Both the position numbers and the translations under genes were made by a program. The notes beneath the pieces were generated by a model that ran no database searches, was not told where the DNA came from, and was given only the letters and a program-made list of their open reading frames with translations. A DNA stretch of 64,000 nucleotides from Phytophthora colocasiae (lineage: Eukaryota; Oomycota; Peronosporomycetes; Peronosporales; Peronosporaceae), in assembly GCA_018806915.1 (NCBI GenBank), contig JAGKQI010000098.1, positions 1,054,001-1,118,000 on the forward strand. The letters run 5' to 3'. Positions 34,324 to 46,207 of this stretch are shown here, piece by piece (positions within the stretch are counted from its first letter, which is position 1; each line of letters starts with the position of its first letter).

Positions 34324-34657
34324 TTGTATACTTCAAGACAATCGAAAATGGAAGGTAGCAAAACGCCTCCTTCGAAATGCTTCATCTTCTTCTCGAAGGG
34401 GCCGATGATCTTCTTGAATAGGGCATCATTAAGCTTCTTGAAACCAGTCCAGAGACACCAAGGCTCAATTTCAAGACAAGTCTGGGCAGAACCAGCAGGT
34501 TGTCCTCAAGCCAGTCAATGGCATCCTGCACGGCAGTGAGGGCCGTGCCCTTGTCATCCTCGTCGATCTTGTCCTCAAGCTTCTCCTCGACGTTGTTCTT
34601 CAGGCTGTACAGGTAGCCCTCCACCGTCAATACGGTCCTTGACCTTCTTGTCCTCGT
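34324..34657 (-). pseudogene. BiP/HSP70 C-terminal fragment
   Basis: On the minus strand from 34657: DKKVKDRI, then after a small indel EGYLYSLKNNVEEKLEDK, IDEDDKGTALTAVQDAIDWLEDN, the helical lid subdomain of ER-type HSP70 (BiP/GRP78). Below about 34510 the frame shifts and homology fades. It begins exactly where the fragment at 63529-64000 stops, so these are two halves of one gene copy separated by 28.9 kb of nested transposons. Deletion and frame changes show this half has decayed. Confidence 0.88.
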
Positions 34658-34784
34658 GGACGTGGCTTTTTATTGAGGAAACAGCGTCTTCTTTTTGAGG
34701 AATCATTCAAACGATTTGAAATTGAGGAATCGGATGGTTCTGCACAATCGATTTACTCGCTTTATAGCCACATAGGAATGCGAC
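34658..34784 (+). repeat. MULE left end with TIR
   Basis: The 127 bases between the BiP fragment and the Gypsy-B LTR. The first 46 form the TIR, and TTGAGGAAT-like units repeat at about 34674, 34697 and 34722. CGAC (34781-34784) is the left Gypsy-B TSD. Confidence 0.75.
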
Positions 34785-35473
34785 AGTAAGCAAATCTCTT
34801 TTACTAGTAGCTCTGTTCCGTCACGACCGTGCCACCGATAGTCCTGTCCTTGATCAGAGGACGGTGTCCACTTAGCTACGTGCCCTTTGCCCTGTTAACA
34901 CGCACTAATATCGACAAATGAATGGCTCCAGGTACGAAATCTACGGCCGGGATCTTTGCCTAATTCTAACGCTCCAGAGGGCTGCTGATACCTCGGCGGG
35001 CTTCAAATACCGCGAGCGCTCGAATCCGACGGGGCTGCTGATACCCGTTTCCAGTCACACCCAGTGTACACCACCTTCCCTTTGCTGCTAGTACTAGAGT
35101 CTTTGTTGGCTTCTTTTACTGCTGTTACTACACCGAACCGGCGTAATAACTCTTGACCGTGCGTCCTCGCGGCTACACAGCTAATCTTCAACTGAACCGC
35201 TAGCTACTGCTAATTCCTATGCATGCACGGCTACTGGTCTTCTTCGTTGTTCTCCACCGGATCACCCATTGAAACCCCCAGTGACTCTTCACGGTCGCGA
35301 TCTTCTGTCAACGGTCACAGGTCTGGATATGGGTCACATACCCGGCCCTTACTCCGACCCACGGGTGTCATCTTGTCTTCCTTCTCGTCTTCGTCATCTG
35401 TACTTGGTCTCTGTTATCGCCATCCTGGTCCTCTTTCTATCTGCAAGTCCAGCGAAAAACCACTCTGCTTACT
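34785..35473 (-). repeat. Gypsy-B 3' LTR (689 bp)
   Basis: Matches 43917-44280 plus 61614-61938. It is preceded, in minus orientation, by the purine-rich tract AGGGGAAGAG (35474-35484), which fixes this as the 3' LTR. Confidence 0.93.
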
Positions 35474-36135
35474 CTCTTCCCCTGGCCATCGAATCGTCCC
35501 CGTGAGGCGATCGGTATCTCTGCTACATCTGTTGGTGTTTCCTCTGCTCCTTGGCCGGCCAGTTCTGCTGCTTCAGATTCGTGCCTGCTGCCTCTGGTTC
35601 TTCTGTCGTTGTCTGCTAACTCAGTGTGTATTCTTCCTTGTTGCCATAGCTGCTCGTAGTCACTTTGGTTGATCCAGAATCGCTCGGGCCGTCCACCGTC
35701 CGGTCGATCTCCTACACGCTCAACTTCAAATTCCAAAACATAACGCCCAGTCCGTGTTCTGTATCTCCGCCTGCGGCGCTCCACTACTGATTCGTGCGGC
35801 TGGATTCGTGTGAGTCTTGGCTGTCTCGATACAAGACTATCGACACCACGTCGTCCTCGTCCGACAAACACGTATCCGTGAGGTTCTTCGTCTTCTTCAT
35901 GGGCGACTCGACGAAGCTCTCGCTCCATCTCTTCGAGTTCTGACTGCCGTCGTTGCTGTGCTGCTCCGGGCTCATCCGTTTGAAGTCTCTCAGTGTTATT
36001 AGACTCCCGCCCATCTGTGGCAGCATCTTCGAGAGGTTCAGCATTGACGGTCGTCGAAATGAGTGCTGATCTACGAGTTCTGGTTCGCATTTGGCCACCA
36101 CCACTGGTATCTTCTCGAACAGTAATTCGATGCAA
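35474..36135 (-). pseudogene. Gypsy-B pol C-terminal region after integrase
   Basis: Open frame 36135 down to about 35474 (running to 35437 in the LTR). E/R-rich, with HGYVFVGRGRRG and YVLEFEVERVGDRPDGGRPERFWINQSDYEQLW, a chromo-like or C-terminal Pol region of the kind found in other oomycete gypsy elements. It follows integrase sequence directly, with the catalytic core deleted. Confidence 0.65.
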
Positions 36136-38500
36136 TTACGTAGCGATTTCCATGTACAGTCTCGGGCAACGGTCCTGCTACGTCGATAGCTCAACGATCA
36201 CCTACAGCTCCAGTCTTCACGCTTCTCAAAGGTGGAATCACCGTCTTCGGGCGTGCTTTCTTCGATCCACAATCTTGACAAGCGGCTACCCATTGCATCA
36301 CTGAGTCACGCATCCGCGGCCACCAGTACAGCTCTTGTAGTCGTTCCAGTGTGTGACGTCCTCGTAGGTGCCCTGCCCAGATACTGTCGTGCGCTTCCTT
36401 AAAAGCCAACGCCCAGTACACCGTAGGTAATACAATTTTGCTCTCTCCGTTTGCAACTTCAAGTCTCACTAGACCATCGTCATCCACAAACACACGCTGC
36501 CCTTAATATAAGCCTTTGACTCTCAACTTCTGCACCATGATTGACTTCCGCTGCTCTTCCTTAATGTCGTCGTCCGTAAACTGCACCACGCCTAGCTCAG
36601 CTGCTTCTACTCGCAATATCGAGGCTCAAATCAACTCCGCAGCTTCCCTATCCACCGCTATCTCCAGCTCGTCTGCGGCTTCTTCCTCTTTTTGTTCCGC
36701 TTCTGAAACTGCTGGTGGTCCTCGGGACAGTGCATCTGCAACTGAATTCTCTCTTCCAGGGCGGTAAACAATGTCAAAGGTCGTATTCTTGTAACGTGAG
36801 AGCCCACCTGTGCAATCTGCCTGCTGGTTCTTTGGTCGTCATGAGCCATTTAAGGGCAACATGGTCCGTAACGATAGTGAAGTGTCGTCCATAGAGATGA
36901 GGCCTAAAACGACGTACTGCCCAAACCACTGCCAAGCACTCAAGTTCGGAAATACTGTACTTAGCCACTGTCGTACTGTTGACGTTCGCCGCGTAGGCAA
37001 CCGGTTGATCACCTTTTCCTTGGTCCTGCGAAAGCACTGCACCTAATCCCGTCTTCGATGCATCCGTCGTTAGTTTGAACGGCAAGCTGTAATCCGGGTA
37101 GATCAAGACAGGTTTTTGTGATAGCCACGCCTTAGCCCACACGAACGCTTCTTCCTGAGCTGGTCCCCATATCCAGTCTTGACTTCTTCGCAGCGGACAT
37201 GTCAACGGCGCCATCTTGGTGCCAAATTCAGGTACGAATCTCCTGTAGTACCCCGCCAGAGCCACAAATCTCCTAACTTGCGAGTCATCGGTTGGCGTAG
37301 GGAAGTCCACAATCGCCTTAATCAATCTCGGCGTTGGCTGGATCCCCTCGGGCGTCAAGTCATGCCCCAAGTACTCCATGCGTGTCGTCGCGAATGAGCA
37401 TTTCGAAACTTTCAAGCTTAACCCAGCTTCTGCCAGACGCACCAAAACCACGGCTAACTCCACAACGTGTTGTGCTACAGATCCCTTCGTGAATATCACC
37501 ACGTCATCCAGATACACTAGACAGCAGACCCTCGTTAAACCCCTCAATACACAGTCCATGAGCCTTTGAAAAGTACTCGGTGCATTGCACAAGCCGAAAG
37601 GCATACGAGTGAACTGGTATAGTCCACGCCTTGTGGTGAACGCAGTCTTCGGCTTATCCGGCCCGAAAACACCAAGCTGCCAGTATCCTGCGTGCAAATC
37701 CAAACTCGAAAAACGCTGGGAACCGTGTAGTGCTTCTAAAGTCTCATCCACTCGTGGCAACGGGTACACGTCCTTGAGCGTCACTGAATTCAATGCCCGA
37801 TAATCAATACAAAAACGAACGCTGCCGTCTTTTTTCCGCACAATGATCACGGGAAATCCCCAAGCTCCTTCTCCAGGTTCGATCACTCCTTGTGCCAACA
37901 TGTCGTCCACCTCCTTATCGATTAATTCGTTCTCCGCTACGGCGTGTCTACGCCTTCTCATCATGATAGGAGCTGCATCGCCAGTGTTGATGTGGTGCTC
38001 AACTCCAAATTTCGCTTTCGGCGGGCAACCAGGCTTCTTCTCAACGATCTCAGAGTACTGCCGAAGTAATGCAATGACCAGATCACGGTCCTTCTGCTCC
38101 ATCTCACCAATGTCCAGCTTATCGTCGTCTTTTAGCGGCTCGGCATCCTCTTTATGCAAAGTAGAGACCCACTGAGCCACTCGTTTCTGCCCCAACTCGC
38201 CATTTAGGGACAATAGCTTCATATCATCGGTCACAGGTATCCAGGTGTCCAACGCCTCACGAGCAGGAAGTTTTGCTCGTCTCCCTTCCACGTTCATCAC
38301 TTGGACTCGCACTTGACCGTTCCTCACTACGTCTACTGTCGTTGCTATCAGCAAGTGTCTCTTGGTTGTCGGCTTCGGCAGGAATATTCCAGTCGTTCCT
38401 TCTTCAGCATCAACTCTCATAGTCACAACATTGCATGTCCCCGTATTCAGCTTCCTGGTCCTGCTAAGCGTACCATTATCTTCCGACGTCGAATTAAGTA
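36136..38500 (-). pseudogene. Gypsy-B pol: RT, RNase H and integrase zinc finger
   Basis: The open part 38426-36774 holds RT (VRFCIDYRALNS, SSLDLHAGYWQL, RMPFGLCNAPSTFQ, CLVYLDDVVIF) and an RNase H with normal catalytic acids (TTDASKTGLGAVL, ELECLAV, VTDHVALKWL), unlike Gypsy-A/C. Downstream the frame continues with in-frame stops near 36630 and 36505 to the integrase HHCC finger (EAHDSIWAGH, CQDC) at 36420-36260. Then comes only the first strand of the core (DVAGPLPETVHGNRYV, about 36170-36130), after which the catalytic core is deleted. The upstream junction near 38500 is an inversion breakpoint. Confidence 0.92.
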
Positions 38501-38504
38501 GCGA

Positions 38505-38923
38505 TGGCGCTGGACGAGAAGTTCGTGTTGCACAGCTACGAACAGTTGGGATGGAGCCCCAAGTTGCCTTCCAACCGCACTGCTAGCACTGGCGAGACGA
38601 CACACTCATGAGGTTCATATGGATAGTTGTCCACAGTATAGCGTTGCCGGTGAGGACATGAAGAAGTACGGTCGATGCTTAACAAGGGATGCTCCGGTGG
38701 ATGTTGTTGAAGGCTTTGGCGGTGGTACTAGTCGCGTTATCGGAGTCTGGAGATTCGTGGGAACGACATTGTACCAACAGCGGATTATCGTGGATGCTCT
38801 ACTGGTGGAAGGTCAAGGCGATGAATTGCTGATCGGTGAGGACTGGATGGTGGACAAGGGCGTGAAGATAGATTTTGCGTCCCGAGAGCTTAAATACTTC
38901 GACGAACATGGACAGAAGATCAT
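38505..38923 (+). pseudogene. Gypsy-B protease segment, inverted relative to gag and pol
   Basis: Plus-strand protease-like sequence: DSCPQYSVAGEDM at the active-site region, VDVVEGFGG, VIGVWRFVG, DELLIGEDWMV and LKYFDEHGQKI. Gag (43612-41886) and RT (38426 downwards) of the same element are on the minus strand, so this segment has flipped. It is cut by solo LTR D at 38923 and resumes at 40782 (LPFTCHG) for about 60 bases. The catalytic triad position reads D-S-C where classical retroviral-type proteases have D-S/T-G. Confidence 0.72.
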
Positions 38924-40781
38924 TGACACGTTGCTAATTACGATTTTTCGAGTGGATATGGACGTTTCGCTGTGATGTGATTGGACATATACTGGATTGT
39001 GGGAGAAAGGGAGATGTGGGACGAGGTTATGTCCCGTGCGACAATGATGGATCTGTGGAAGAAAACTGTTATATATATTAACCTTCACCTGTACTGCAAA
39101 GGGGCCCAAGAGATCAGAGGTGTTCCTCGGAAAAGTGCACAAAACTCCGAGAGACAACAACACTCAGTCTGATCACCGGACTTTCCCCGACGATGAGTGC
39201 CTAAAGGTTGGCAGAAAGTCTCTCAGAAGAATGTATCTCTGAGAGACCTCATCCCGTTGCCGTCCTGTGTGACGATGATGGTTCAAGGAATACAGTTATA
39301 CCCACAAGATACCAAATATCGCGCACCGGACGTAGCGCACCCCGCGCATACCCCAATTGGACTTCGTGCGTTGTAGCATACGTGCTCCGCACCCTGAAAA
39401 CACTCATGGATTTCTGGTATCACGCATGGAAACTCTGATACCACACCATGAAGTCTGACGTACATGAAGTCCGACGTACATGAAGTCTGACGTACATGAG
39501 TCTGACGTACATGACTCTGGTGAACAAGTCTGATGTGTCCGGCTTATACAAGCAATATTCCAGACATCACCAGTTTCCGATGATCAGACCCAAGTGTCAC
39601 GACTCTGGTATTACGACTCTGATGTACATGATTCCGGAGTACATGGTTCCGATGAACATGTCTCCGACGCACATGATTCCAGACCCTGATGAACAGGATA
39701 CCAGACTCTGACACTCTAAAGTCCACCCCATACTGAAACCAAGTGTATCCAACACGACATCACGCAATCAAGTGAAACGCAACCCGCTCATCCCTGTAAT
39801 GACATCATTAAGTGTCGGCTCAACAAGATCTGCAACATCGACTACCATAGTGAGCCCAAGTGAAGATTCCTGAGTTATACTGAGACCAAGTGTATATGAG
39901 AATATGGAAGACAGAAGACAGAAGAGAGAGAGATACGAGATAGATAGCCAGAGTTCAATTTTCCCTGTTGTAACGAGTTCGATTTGCTTTGTTATAACGA
40001 GGTCGTCTGCCTGCTGCTTCCCGTAAGTACTAGGCCACGACAAAGCTTTGAGTCGTGTGATCTCTCACCTATCAAGCCCCTTTAGGTGGAGATCAGCGTA
40101 ACGTAGAGACCTGAGAGGACCCACCTATTCCATTTCCTAGTTGGGTCGTTTGTCTTGTCTCTAACGGTAGCCCATTTCATATTGTACGTTTGGACAGGTT
40201 TTGGGAGCTAGACAGTCGCTCTCAAGACGCTCGGTAGACTGTTATATAACTGATAGTGTATTGGTTTATTTTCCCTCTATATATTAGAGGGTGGTGCGCG
40301 AAAGTTACGGGAATACCAGACAGACCAGGTGTCTGGTGAACATTTCCCTAGTTGACCTGGAGAACTAGCCCACTGCTCAAGGGCCAGGAAAGAATAAGAG
40401 CAGCTACATATTTGTATATCGGAACTCTATATTGCGGTTATCTCGGAAGTCTAATTACTGGACTTCCCATTGTATTAATTTCTCTTTTGCCTTCAGAAAT
40501 CTCTGGTGTACACAAGTGTTCACCGGAAAACGTTCGACTCCCAAGCGCTCCTGTGAGGACCAGAAGGATATCCGACGGTCTACGCAAGGAACCCTCACTC
40601 TCACACACACTTTCACGACCCCGGCGAGGGTCTCATTACCAAGACAACAAACCTACGAGGACAGCACAAGGTAACACACGCCCACCTTGCTGTGTGACTC
40701 TGGTATTACTACCGGTAATCACACTTCCAGGTTCACTGTACGCCCCTGCACCGCGGTAAAAGTTGCACCGACTTCGCGACA
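38924..40781 (+). repeat. Solo LTR D (Gypsy-A-related, 1858 bp)
   Basis: Starts TGACACGTTG and ends TTCGCGACA, with perfect 4-bp TSD TCAT (38920-38923 and 40782-40785). It is similar to the Gypsy-A LTR throughout but clearly diverged. No internal sequence is attached, so it is a solo LTR left by LTR-LTR recombination. It contains tandem ACATGA-GTCTGACGT units (39445-39530). Confidence 0.92.
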
Positions 40782-40785
40782 TCAT

Positions 40786-41885
40786 ACTGCCGTTTACTTG
40801 TCATGGCGTTTCGAGCCTACAGCAACGTCTCCATAACACCCCTGCTTTTCGTATTGGTACCGCTGCTTGTATCGATTCGACCGATGCAAAGTATGGCCCT
40901 GGGTAGCTTTCCCGTCTCGCACTCTCGCTGCATCCAGCTTTTGCTTTTGCTGTTGCAGGCGTCGCACCCGTTTCATCCATCGGAACCTCTTTGCTGCCTT
41001 CAAGGCGCTTCTTCGTGCTGCTCGGATGTCTGCCAGTGAACCTTCTTCAACCAGCTCCTCCGGTGCTCCTCTTTAATATCGTTTCTCTTCTTCCAGCCAG
41101 TCTTCCTCAGAAATACTATGCTCACTTCGTTGTGGTTGACCTTCTGCTGAGTAGGGTTCTCCATTTGCTTCTGTGCCAGCGGTCCTTGCTTTCCTCAACG
41201 TAGTTGTAGCTTCGCATTTTCTTACAACTGCGGCAGCAATCTGTGCTTCTCTTCGCCGTCTGGGAAGAGTGCCGGCCAAGACCATGCGACGAGTAATCTG
41301 AACAAGGGGAAGAGTGGCGCATTGAATGGTACGGCTGATGGTGAGGTGGAAGAAGTGTTAGAAGAAAAACCTGCGGCTGCAGTCGAAGGTGGAACGGTGG
41401 GTAGCGGAATGGATGTGGAACCGGAGGTGGCGGTCGCAACGCAGGGCTCGTTCTCTATGGATGTGATAGTGGAGAAGCCGATCGTGCCAAGAGGAGTTGT
41501 TAGCCAAGTGGGGAAGCCGAGCGGTGGACGAACAACGGCATCGAAACGACGGCAACGGCGGGCAGAAGATGAAGTAGCAGCTGTCCGCGAATCTTGAAGG
41601 CTGAATTGAAGGCCGAACACAGGGAGAGAGCGAAAGTTCTACGGGTGATTGTTCGCCAGCTGATAAGTGAACTCAGAGAGGTCGAGGACGTGCACCAGGA
41701 AGCCTTGGAGTGACCACATGCCGTCTCAGGAACCTCTCTCACTCGCGTCAAGCGCACCCACCGGGCATTTGTTTGCACTCGTCTTTTCGCTGCTCGTGTA
41801 GTTCTGCCTGCTGCTTCGACTGGTCCCTGCTTGGCGTCTTCTTCCTCGGAGAATTCGTTTCGCGCGAACAGTAGAGCCCCCACCT
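40786..41885 (-). pseudogene. Gypsy-B gag-protease linker region, degraded
   Basis: After about 60 bases of flipped protease, the minus strand shows a charged helical linker in broken frames: 41285-41073 (RRRREAQIAAAVVRK, ISEEDWLEEEKRY) and 41003-40794 (KAAKRFRWMKRVRRLQQQKQ). The stretch 41290-41885 is similarly compositionally biased. The plus-strand ORF 41322-41597 is probably its shadow. No catalytic motif is seen. Confidence 0.55.
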
Positions 41886-43612
41886 CTACTGCCGCTGGCC
41901 ATTTCCCGGTGTCTGTTCTGCGGTTACCGTAGCTGCATCGTCCTTAGTCTGCTGTGTTTTCGCTGGCTTCACTACAGTCCGCTGGGATTGTTGCACGACA
42001 TCAGCATCGCCAAAGACAGCAATTCTCGCTGGGCATTCGCGCCACCAGTGACCCACTTCGTTACAATAATTGCACCTCGAAGCCGCTTTCTGTTCCGGAA
42101 TAGATGGTCGGTTGTCTGCAGGACCAATTCGAGCGAGTCCACCACGGCCATATCCTCTTCCACCTTGTCCATAACCACGCCCGCCACCGAATCTTCCACC
42201 ACTTCCACGATTCTGCCACTGGGGATTATGGTGCTGCTGTTCGTGTTGCTGGTTTCCACTCGGAGTTTCTGCTTTAACCTCCATCACATGAGCCTTCTGC
42301 TTCCCAGTTGATTTCTGTGGCGCAGATTCGTCCTTCGCTGCTCCTGCCGCCAAAATCAGTGCTTGCAAAGCGGCGATAGATAATGGGTCTCGCTTCGCAG
42401 TAGTTTCCAACTGGTTGATCGTATTGCCGGCATTATCGTAACGAGGTGGAGAGTCTCCTCCTACACCCAAGCCCAACTGCTTCCAGTTCAGCTGTTCCAG
42501 TGCTGTCGTCGCTGACGTCTTCCTCTTGGATGCGGGTGGTTGCTCATCGTCCTCTCCTCCAAGCGTCCGGTCGTCCCGATGTCTCCGTTTCGCTTGCCTC
42601 CAGTCTGTCACGCGATAGCCTTCGCCATACTCACCGCACTTGTCTTCGGCGAACTGCACCGCGTCTTCAAGTGTTTGCGGTTCGTATGTACGTACTTGGG
42701 TGGCTGCTGTCGGGTTGTTAATTCCACTAATAAAACCTTCCACGTATGTTTCTGCAGATACCTGCTTGCCAAACCCGATGTCCATCAACACTGCCGCATA
42801 GTCGCTCAGCCGTTCCCCGGGGGGTGTTGTTGTTTCCTAGAGGCCAGTTTCTGCTGGATTTTGAACATATTGTCCCGCCGTCCATATTTCCTCCGTAGTT
42901 TCCTCACCAGGTAGCTGAGTGTTTTGTCTTCGTTTCTCATCGTCTCTGACAAGGTGATTAACCACTTGCCCGCTGCATCCTTCAGGTGGGCTGTCACCCC
43001 ATAGTAGAGCTCTTCTGCCGTCCACGTGTCACCTCCCAAGCCAGCCTGTCGTTCCACTTCGTGAGGAATCGTGGCCAACCACGCCTCAACGGACTATGGT
43101 GCAGTGCCATGAAAGTATTCCAGGTTCAAAAGCTTCATCTTGGTTCGCTGAATAGCTGCTGGAGCGTTTACTACAACTGGCTGCATGGCTGGTGCAGGAG
43201 CAGGTGCTGGAACCGGCGGCTGTATCACGAATCGTCTCATCATTGCTCTCTGCTGGCCCGCTGTCAGTTGGTCCCACCAGTCCATGGACTCCAGATCATC
43301 ATTCGGTTGGTTGTTCGTGGCAGGTGCTGCTGCTGCTGCTGGTACCGCCGCTGCTGTTACTGGCTGGTTATCATGTGCTGGTGCGGGTTGGTTATCTTGT
43401 ACTGGCTGCTGTTGTGGAACGTGCTGTTGGTTCCGTCGGCCTCTCGGTGCACCGCTGCATGCTGCTGCCTGCTTTTGATCGTCGCTATCAGTATCGCTGG
43501 CGGCTTGTGCTCTCGGCTGCCGTACACGTCTTGGGGCTGCTACTACCCTTCTTCTCGGCGTCCGTGCTGTTGGGGTTCCACCACGATCTGAAGATGACCG
43601 GGTACCCACCAT
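41886..43612 (-). pseudogene. Gypsy-B gag
   Basis: Starts MVGTRSSSDRGG at 43612. The N-terminal part is Q/P/A-rich; capsid follows (FHGTAP, SVEAWLATIPHEVERQ, WLITLSETMRNEDKTLSYLVRKLRRKYG, AETYVEGFISGI). A glycine/arginine-rich tract (GGRFGGGRGYGQGGRGYGRGG) and one CCHC knuckle (CNYCNEVGHWWREC, about 42080) complete it. Lesions: an in-frame TAG near 43094 inside capsid and a frameshift in a C/G homopolymer near 42815. It differs from Gypsy-A/C, which have a much longer N-terminus and three knuckles. Confidence 0.9.
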
Positions 43613-43916
43613 TATCTATTTTTACTGGGCAAATCTGTCGTTCAACGAACTTCCGCTTCTTCCGCCGCCGTTCCGCGTTATTTACTTCTTCTTCCGTCAC
43701 CGCCTTATCCGTTCGTCGGCCTCACTCCACCTCCCCTTCTTGCCACCACCTTACACCGCTCCTCTTCTTCACACCGCTTCTCTCTCCTATCACCACCTTA
43801 CACCGTCCCTCTTCACACTCCCTGCAGCTAAGGTTCGAGCCTCAGGGCCTTGCCTCGTGAAGGATCTCAATGCTCGTAGGAACCAACCGTGTTGGAAGGC
43901 CACTGTATGACCACCA
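43613..43916 (-). other. Gypsy-B leader and primer-binding site
   Basis: Non-coding leader, C/T-rich on the plus strand with repeated TTACACC units. Directly next to the LTR, in minus orientation, TGGTGGTCATACAGTGG (43900-43916) begins with TGG as a tRNA primer-binding site should. It differs from the site used by Gypsy-A and Gypsy-C. Confidence 0.78.
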
Positions 43917-44280
43917 AGTAAGCAAATCTCTTTTACTAGTAGCTCTGTTCCGTCACGACCGTGCCACCGATGGTCCTGTCCTTGATCAGAGGACGGTGTC
44001 CACTTAGCTACGTGCCCTTTGCCCTGTTAACACGCACTAATATCGACAAATGAACGGCTCCAGGTACGAAATCTACGGCCGGGATCTTTGCCTAATTCTA
44101 ACGCTCCAGAGGGCTGCTGATACCTTGGCGGGCTTCAAATACCGCGAGCGCTCGAATCCTACGGGGCTGCTGATACCCGTTTCCAGTCACACCCAGTGTA
44201 CACCACCTTCCCTTTGCTGCTAGTACTAGAGTCTTTGTTGGCTTCTTTTACTGCTGTTACTACACCGAACCGGCGTAATA
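43917..44280 (-). repeat. Gypsy-B 5' LTR, first part
   Basis: The 364 bases matching 34785-35148, interrupted by A3 and continued at 61614-61938. AATA (44277-44280) is the A3 TSD. Confidence 0.93.
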
Positions 44281-45966
44281 TGTCGCGAAGTCGGTGAAAC
44301 TTTGGTCGCGGAGCAGGGGCGTATAGTGAACCCTAGTTATACGACTACTGAAAAGGGGTTTTCAGAGCAGTACAACGGTAGGTTGGCGTGTGGTACCTTG
44401 CGGTATCCTCGTGGGTTCGTTGTCTTCAGAAATATGACCCTCGCCGGAGTCTGAGAATGTGTTGTGAAGAGAAGTTGGGGTTCCCTTGGAGTCTGGTGTC
44501 GGTATTCAGGAAATCCTTCCAGGAGCGTTCGGGAGTCGGGATCTCTGGGAACCAAGATGGTTTCCAGGAAGTCGGCGGTCGAAAAGAGGTTAATATACCA
44601 GAGAAAGTCTGAAATCGGTGTCTGAATATCACAAATCCAGAACCGAGATACCTGACTTTCAGAGATAAACAACCAATATTCAGAGTTCGAAAAATATACA
44701 AATATATACAGCCGTTCTTATTCTTTCTAGGCCCTTGAACGGTGGGCTAACACTCCAGGTCAACTAGGGACTTACTACCGGACACCTGGTCTGTCTGGTA
44801 TCCCTTTACGTTCGCGCACCACCCTCTAGTATAGAGGGAAAATATAAACCAATACAATCGGCTATATATAACAGTCTACCTTGCACTCTGAAAACGACTG
44901 TCTAGTTTCCAGAGCCTGTCCAAACGAGCAATATGAAATGGGCTACCGCTAGAGACAAAACAAACGACCCAACTAGGATATGGAATAGGCGGGTCCTCTC
45001 AGGTCTCTACGTTACCTGATCTCCACCTAAGGGGATTGAATTTGGTGGAGATCACACGACGTACGTGATGACGCAGTGGCTTGAATACCTCTCAAGCGGA
45101 CTTGTGCAGTAGCAAGCAAATTGAACTCTGTTTATCGTTTATCTTCCTCATAACTATCATATATCTCTGGTAACTCTCTCCTTCTTGTCGTCTTTTGCGT
45201 CCTTTATGCAGTCAGTCTTCATATCTCAGGTACTCTTGGTCTTTGTATACATCTGGTACTTTGACTTGGTCTCAGTATGCAGTCTGTGCAGCCGATCTCG
45301 ATGGGTTGACAGGTAGAGACGTCATTATGGGGGATGTGCATGTCAGTAATCACTTGAATGCGTGACTTGAACTTGGGTTCACTTGGTTTCATTATGGTCT
45401 TGAATCTTCGGTGGTTTCAGAGTTCGGTATCCTGGTTTTCAGAGTCTGATATCACTTGGTTTTCAGAGTCTTGGTCACTCAGAGTTAGAGATACCAGAGT
45501 CTTGAATACGAAACCGGAGTACGGAGCACCAATGCTACAACGTACATGAAGATCTTGAGGGTTGCGCGGGTGCGCGACGTCCGGCGCGCGATACTTGGTC
45601 TCTGCGGGTATATATTGTGAATCCTTGAACCATCCATCGTCGCGCTGGACGGTAACGGGATGAGGTCTCTCAGAGATACGTTCTTCTGAGAGACTTTCCG
45701 CCAGAACTTAGGCACTCATCGTCGGGGAAAGTCCGGTGACCAGACAGAGTGTAGTTGATCTTCAGAGTTGTGCACACTCTGAAGTACACTTCTGGTCCTT
45801 TGGGCCCCTTTACAGTCAGGCGAAGGTTTATCCACAATCTTCCACAGATGTCGCACGGGTGCGGCCGCGTCCCAAAGTCCCTTTCGCTTATAACCCATAG
45901 TATAACCAATCACATCGTAACGTAATATCCACCTGTCGCTCGAAAATCGGAATTAACATCATGTCA
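44281..45966 (-). repeat. Gypsy-A3 3' LTR (1686 bp)
   Basis: TGTCGCGAAG...ATCATGTCA, adjacent on its right to the polypurine tract complement ACCGCCCCTCCTGGTC (45967-45982), which identifies the 3' end of the minus-strand element. Confidence 0.96.
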
Positions 45967-46207
45967 ACCGCCCCTCCTGGTCACGATCCATCAGTGCGGA
46001 ACTTTCTCCAAGCTGTGTATCATGGCCAGGCCTATCAAACATTTTGATAGACGGTTTTCAGAGCGTAGCGTAGCTGCAACTCTTTGCCAGTTACCTGGTT
46101 TTCAGAGTCTCTGGTGTCCCGTCGCACAATCTGATTCTCTCAGACTCAGAAACTTGAATTTGACTTGCCTAACAGGCGATCATTTTCAAAACTCCGTCCT
46201 TTCGCTC

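Noticed and set aside
40803..41203. Hydrophobic plus-strand ORFs as a membrane or secreted protein
   Set aside because: They are complements of the K/R/Q-rich linker on the minus strand; Leu/Phe-rich frames are expected there.
41322..41597. 91-codon plus-strand ORF in Gypsy-B
   Set aside because: Opposite to the degraded gag-protease linker; composition is that of a shadow frame and there is no homology support.
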